A DNA stretch of 5,489 nucleotides from Rhodospirillaceae bacterium (lineage in GTDB: Bacteria; Pseudomonadota; Alphaproteobacteria; MPNO01; UBA2964). The DNA lies in NCBI GenBank assembly GCA_002712335.1, contig PATI01000034.1, forward strand, positions 22,819 to 28,307, written 5' to 3'. The translations under genes were made by a program, and so were the position numbers. Positions 5,239 through 5,489 of this stretch are shown here, piece by piece. The notes beneath the pieces were generated by a model that saw only the letters and a list, made by a program, of their open reading frames with translations, was not told the origin of the DNA and made no database searches. Position 1 is the stretch's first letter. Every line of letters starts with the position of its first letter.

Positions 5239-5489
5239 ATGTTAACAAAAAAACAATTTGAATTACTTAAATTTTTAAATAATAAAATTAAAATCAACGG
5301 TATCGCACCCTCTTTCGAAGAAATGAAAGAGGCAGTTGGACTTAAATCTAAGTCCGGTATCCACAGACTCATTAAAAGTTTAGAAGAAAGAGGTTTTATT
5401 AAACGCCTCCCTCATCGTGCAAGAGCATTAGAAATAATAAATCTACCTGACAACATTGACCAACCAATTAAGCTCAAACAAGAATTCAA
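5239..5489 (+). CDS. lexA: LexA SOS repressor, N-terminal DNA-binding domain (3' end outside window)
   Basis: LexA represses DNA-damage genes and cleaves itself when stimulated by RecA filaments. The frame is open from ATG to the window end, giving 83 residues of a family length somewhat over 200. They cover the winged helix-turn-helix domain: [13 protein letters not shown] (1-13), [13 protein letters not shown] (23-35), the recognition-helix region [18 protein letters not shown] (37-54) and the wing [12 protein letters not shown] (55-66). The SKSGIHRLI and [10 protein letters not shown] wording is characteristic of alphaproteobacterial LexA, whose recognition helix differs from that of enteric LexA in line with its GTTC-N7-GTTC operator. 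The Ala-Gly cleavage site and the Ser-Lys dyad lie beyond the window. A good ribosome binding site and an SOS box at the promoter support the start and autoregulation. The position after moeA is common in this class. Confidence 0.95.
   Translation, partial: MLTKKQFELLKFLNNKIKINGIAPSFEEMKEAVGLKSKSGIHRLIKSLEERGFIKRLPHRARALEIINLPDNIDQPIKLKQEF

Noticed and set aside
5172..5372. 66-residue - strand frame across the lexA promoter and start
   Set aside because: It overlaps the strongly supported lexA N-terminus and its operator, is low in complexity, and has no recognisable motif.

Overview
This window looks like a chromosomal segment of an AT-rich alphaproteobacterium. Three things point there: the gene order trpE-trpG-trpD-trpC-moaC-moeA-lexA, which is a familiar alphaproteobacterial neighbourhood; the wording of the TrpC, MoeA and LexA proteins; and a lexA promoter carrying the alphaproteobacterial SOS box form (GAAC-N7-GAAC) instead of the CTG-N10-CAG box of gammaproteobacteria. 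The AT-rich third positions would fit a marine or otherwise streamlined lineage, but the genus cannot be fixed from this stretch. All genes are on the + strand. There are no RNA genes, mobile elements or CRISPR arrays.

Layout: 1-813 is the C-terminal part of trpE, whose 5' end lies outside the window. A 137-base gap follows (814-950), holding no convincing gene but a possible extended -10 promoter. trpG (951-1541) overlaps trpD (1534-2559) by 8 bases. trpC runs from 2583 to 3389 and is interrupted by one in-frame TAG at 3048-3050; the rest of the protein is full length and keeps all recognisable catalytic residues. moaC starts with TTG at 3402 and ends at 3893. moeA (3897-5114) begins 3 bases later. 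A 124-base regulatory gap carries a LexA-type promoter/operator, and lexA begins at 5239 and runs off the end.

Function: TrpE/TrpG (anthranilate synthase), TrpD and TrpC carry chorismate to indole-3-glycerol phosphate. trpF, trpB and trpA are not here, which fits the usual alphaproteobacterial split of trp genes into two loci. MoaC and MoeA act at an early and a late step of molybdenum cofactor synthesis and appear to be co-transcribed behind trpC. lexA has its own promoter and should be SOS-autoregulated.

The main anomaly is the amber codon in trpC. It could be a recent nonsense mutation, a sequencing or assembly error, or a readthrough/suppression site. It falls in the helix after the fourth barrel strand, and an in-frame ATG lies just before the fifth strand, so a split half-barrel enzyme is a further, speculative possibility. 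The other item of note is the compact architecture of the lexA operator region. I found no evidence of a wholly new system; the rest is ordinary housekeeping sequence.
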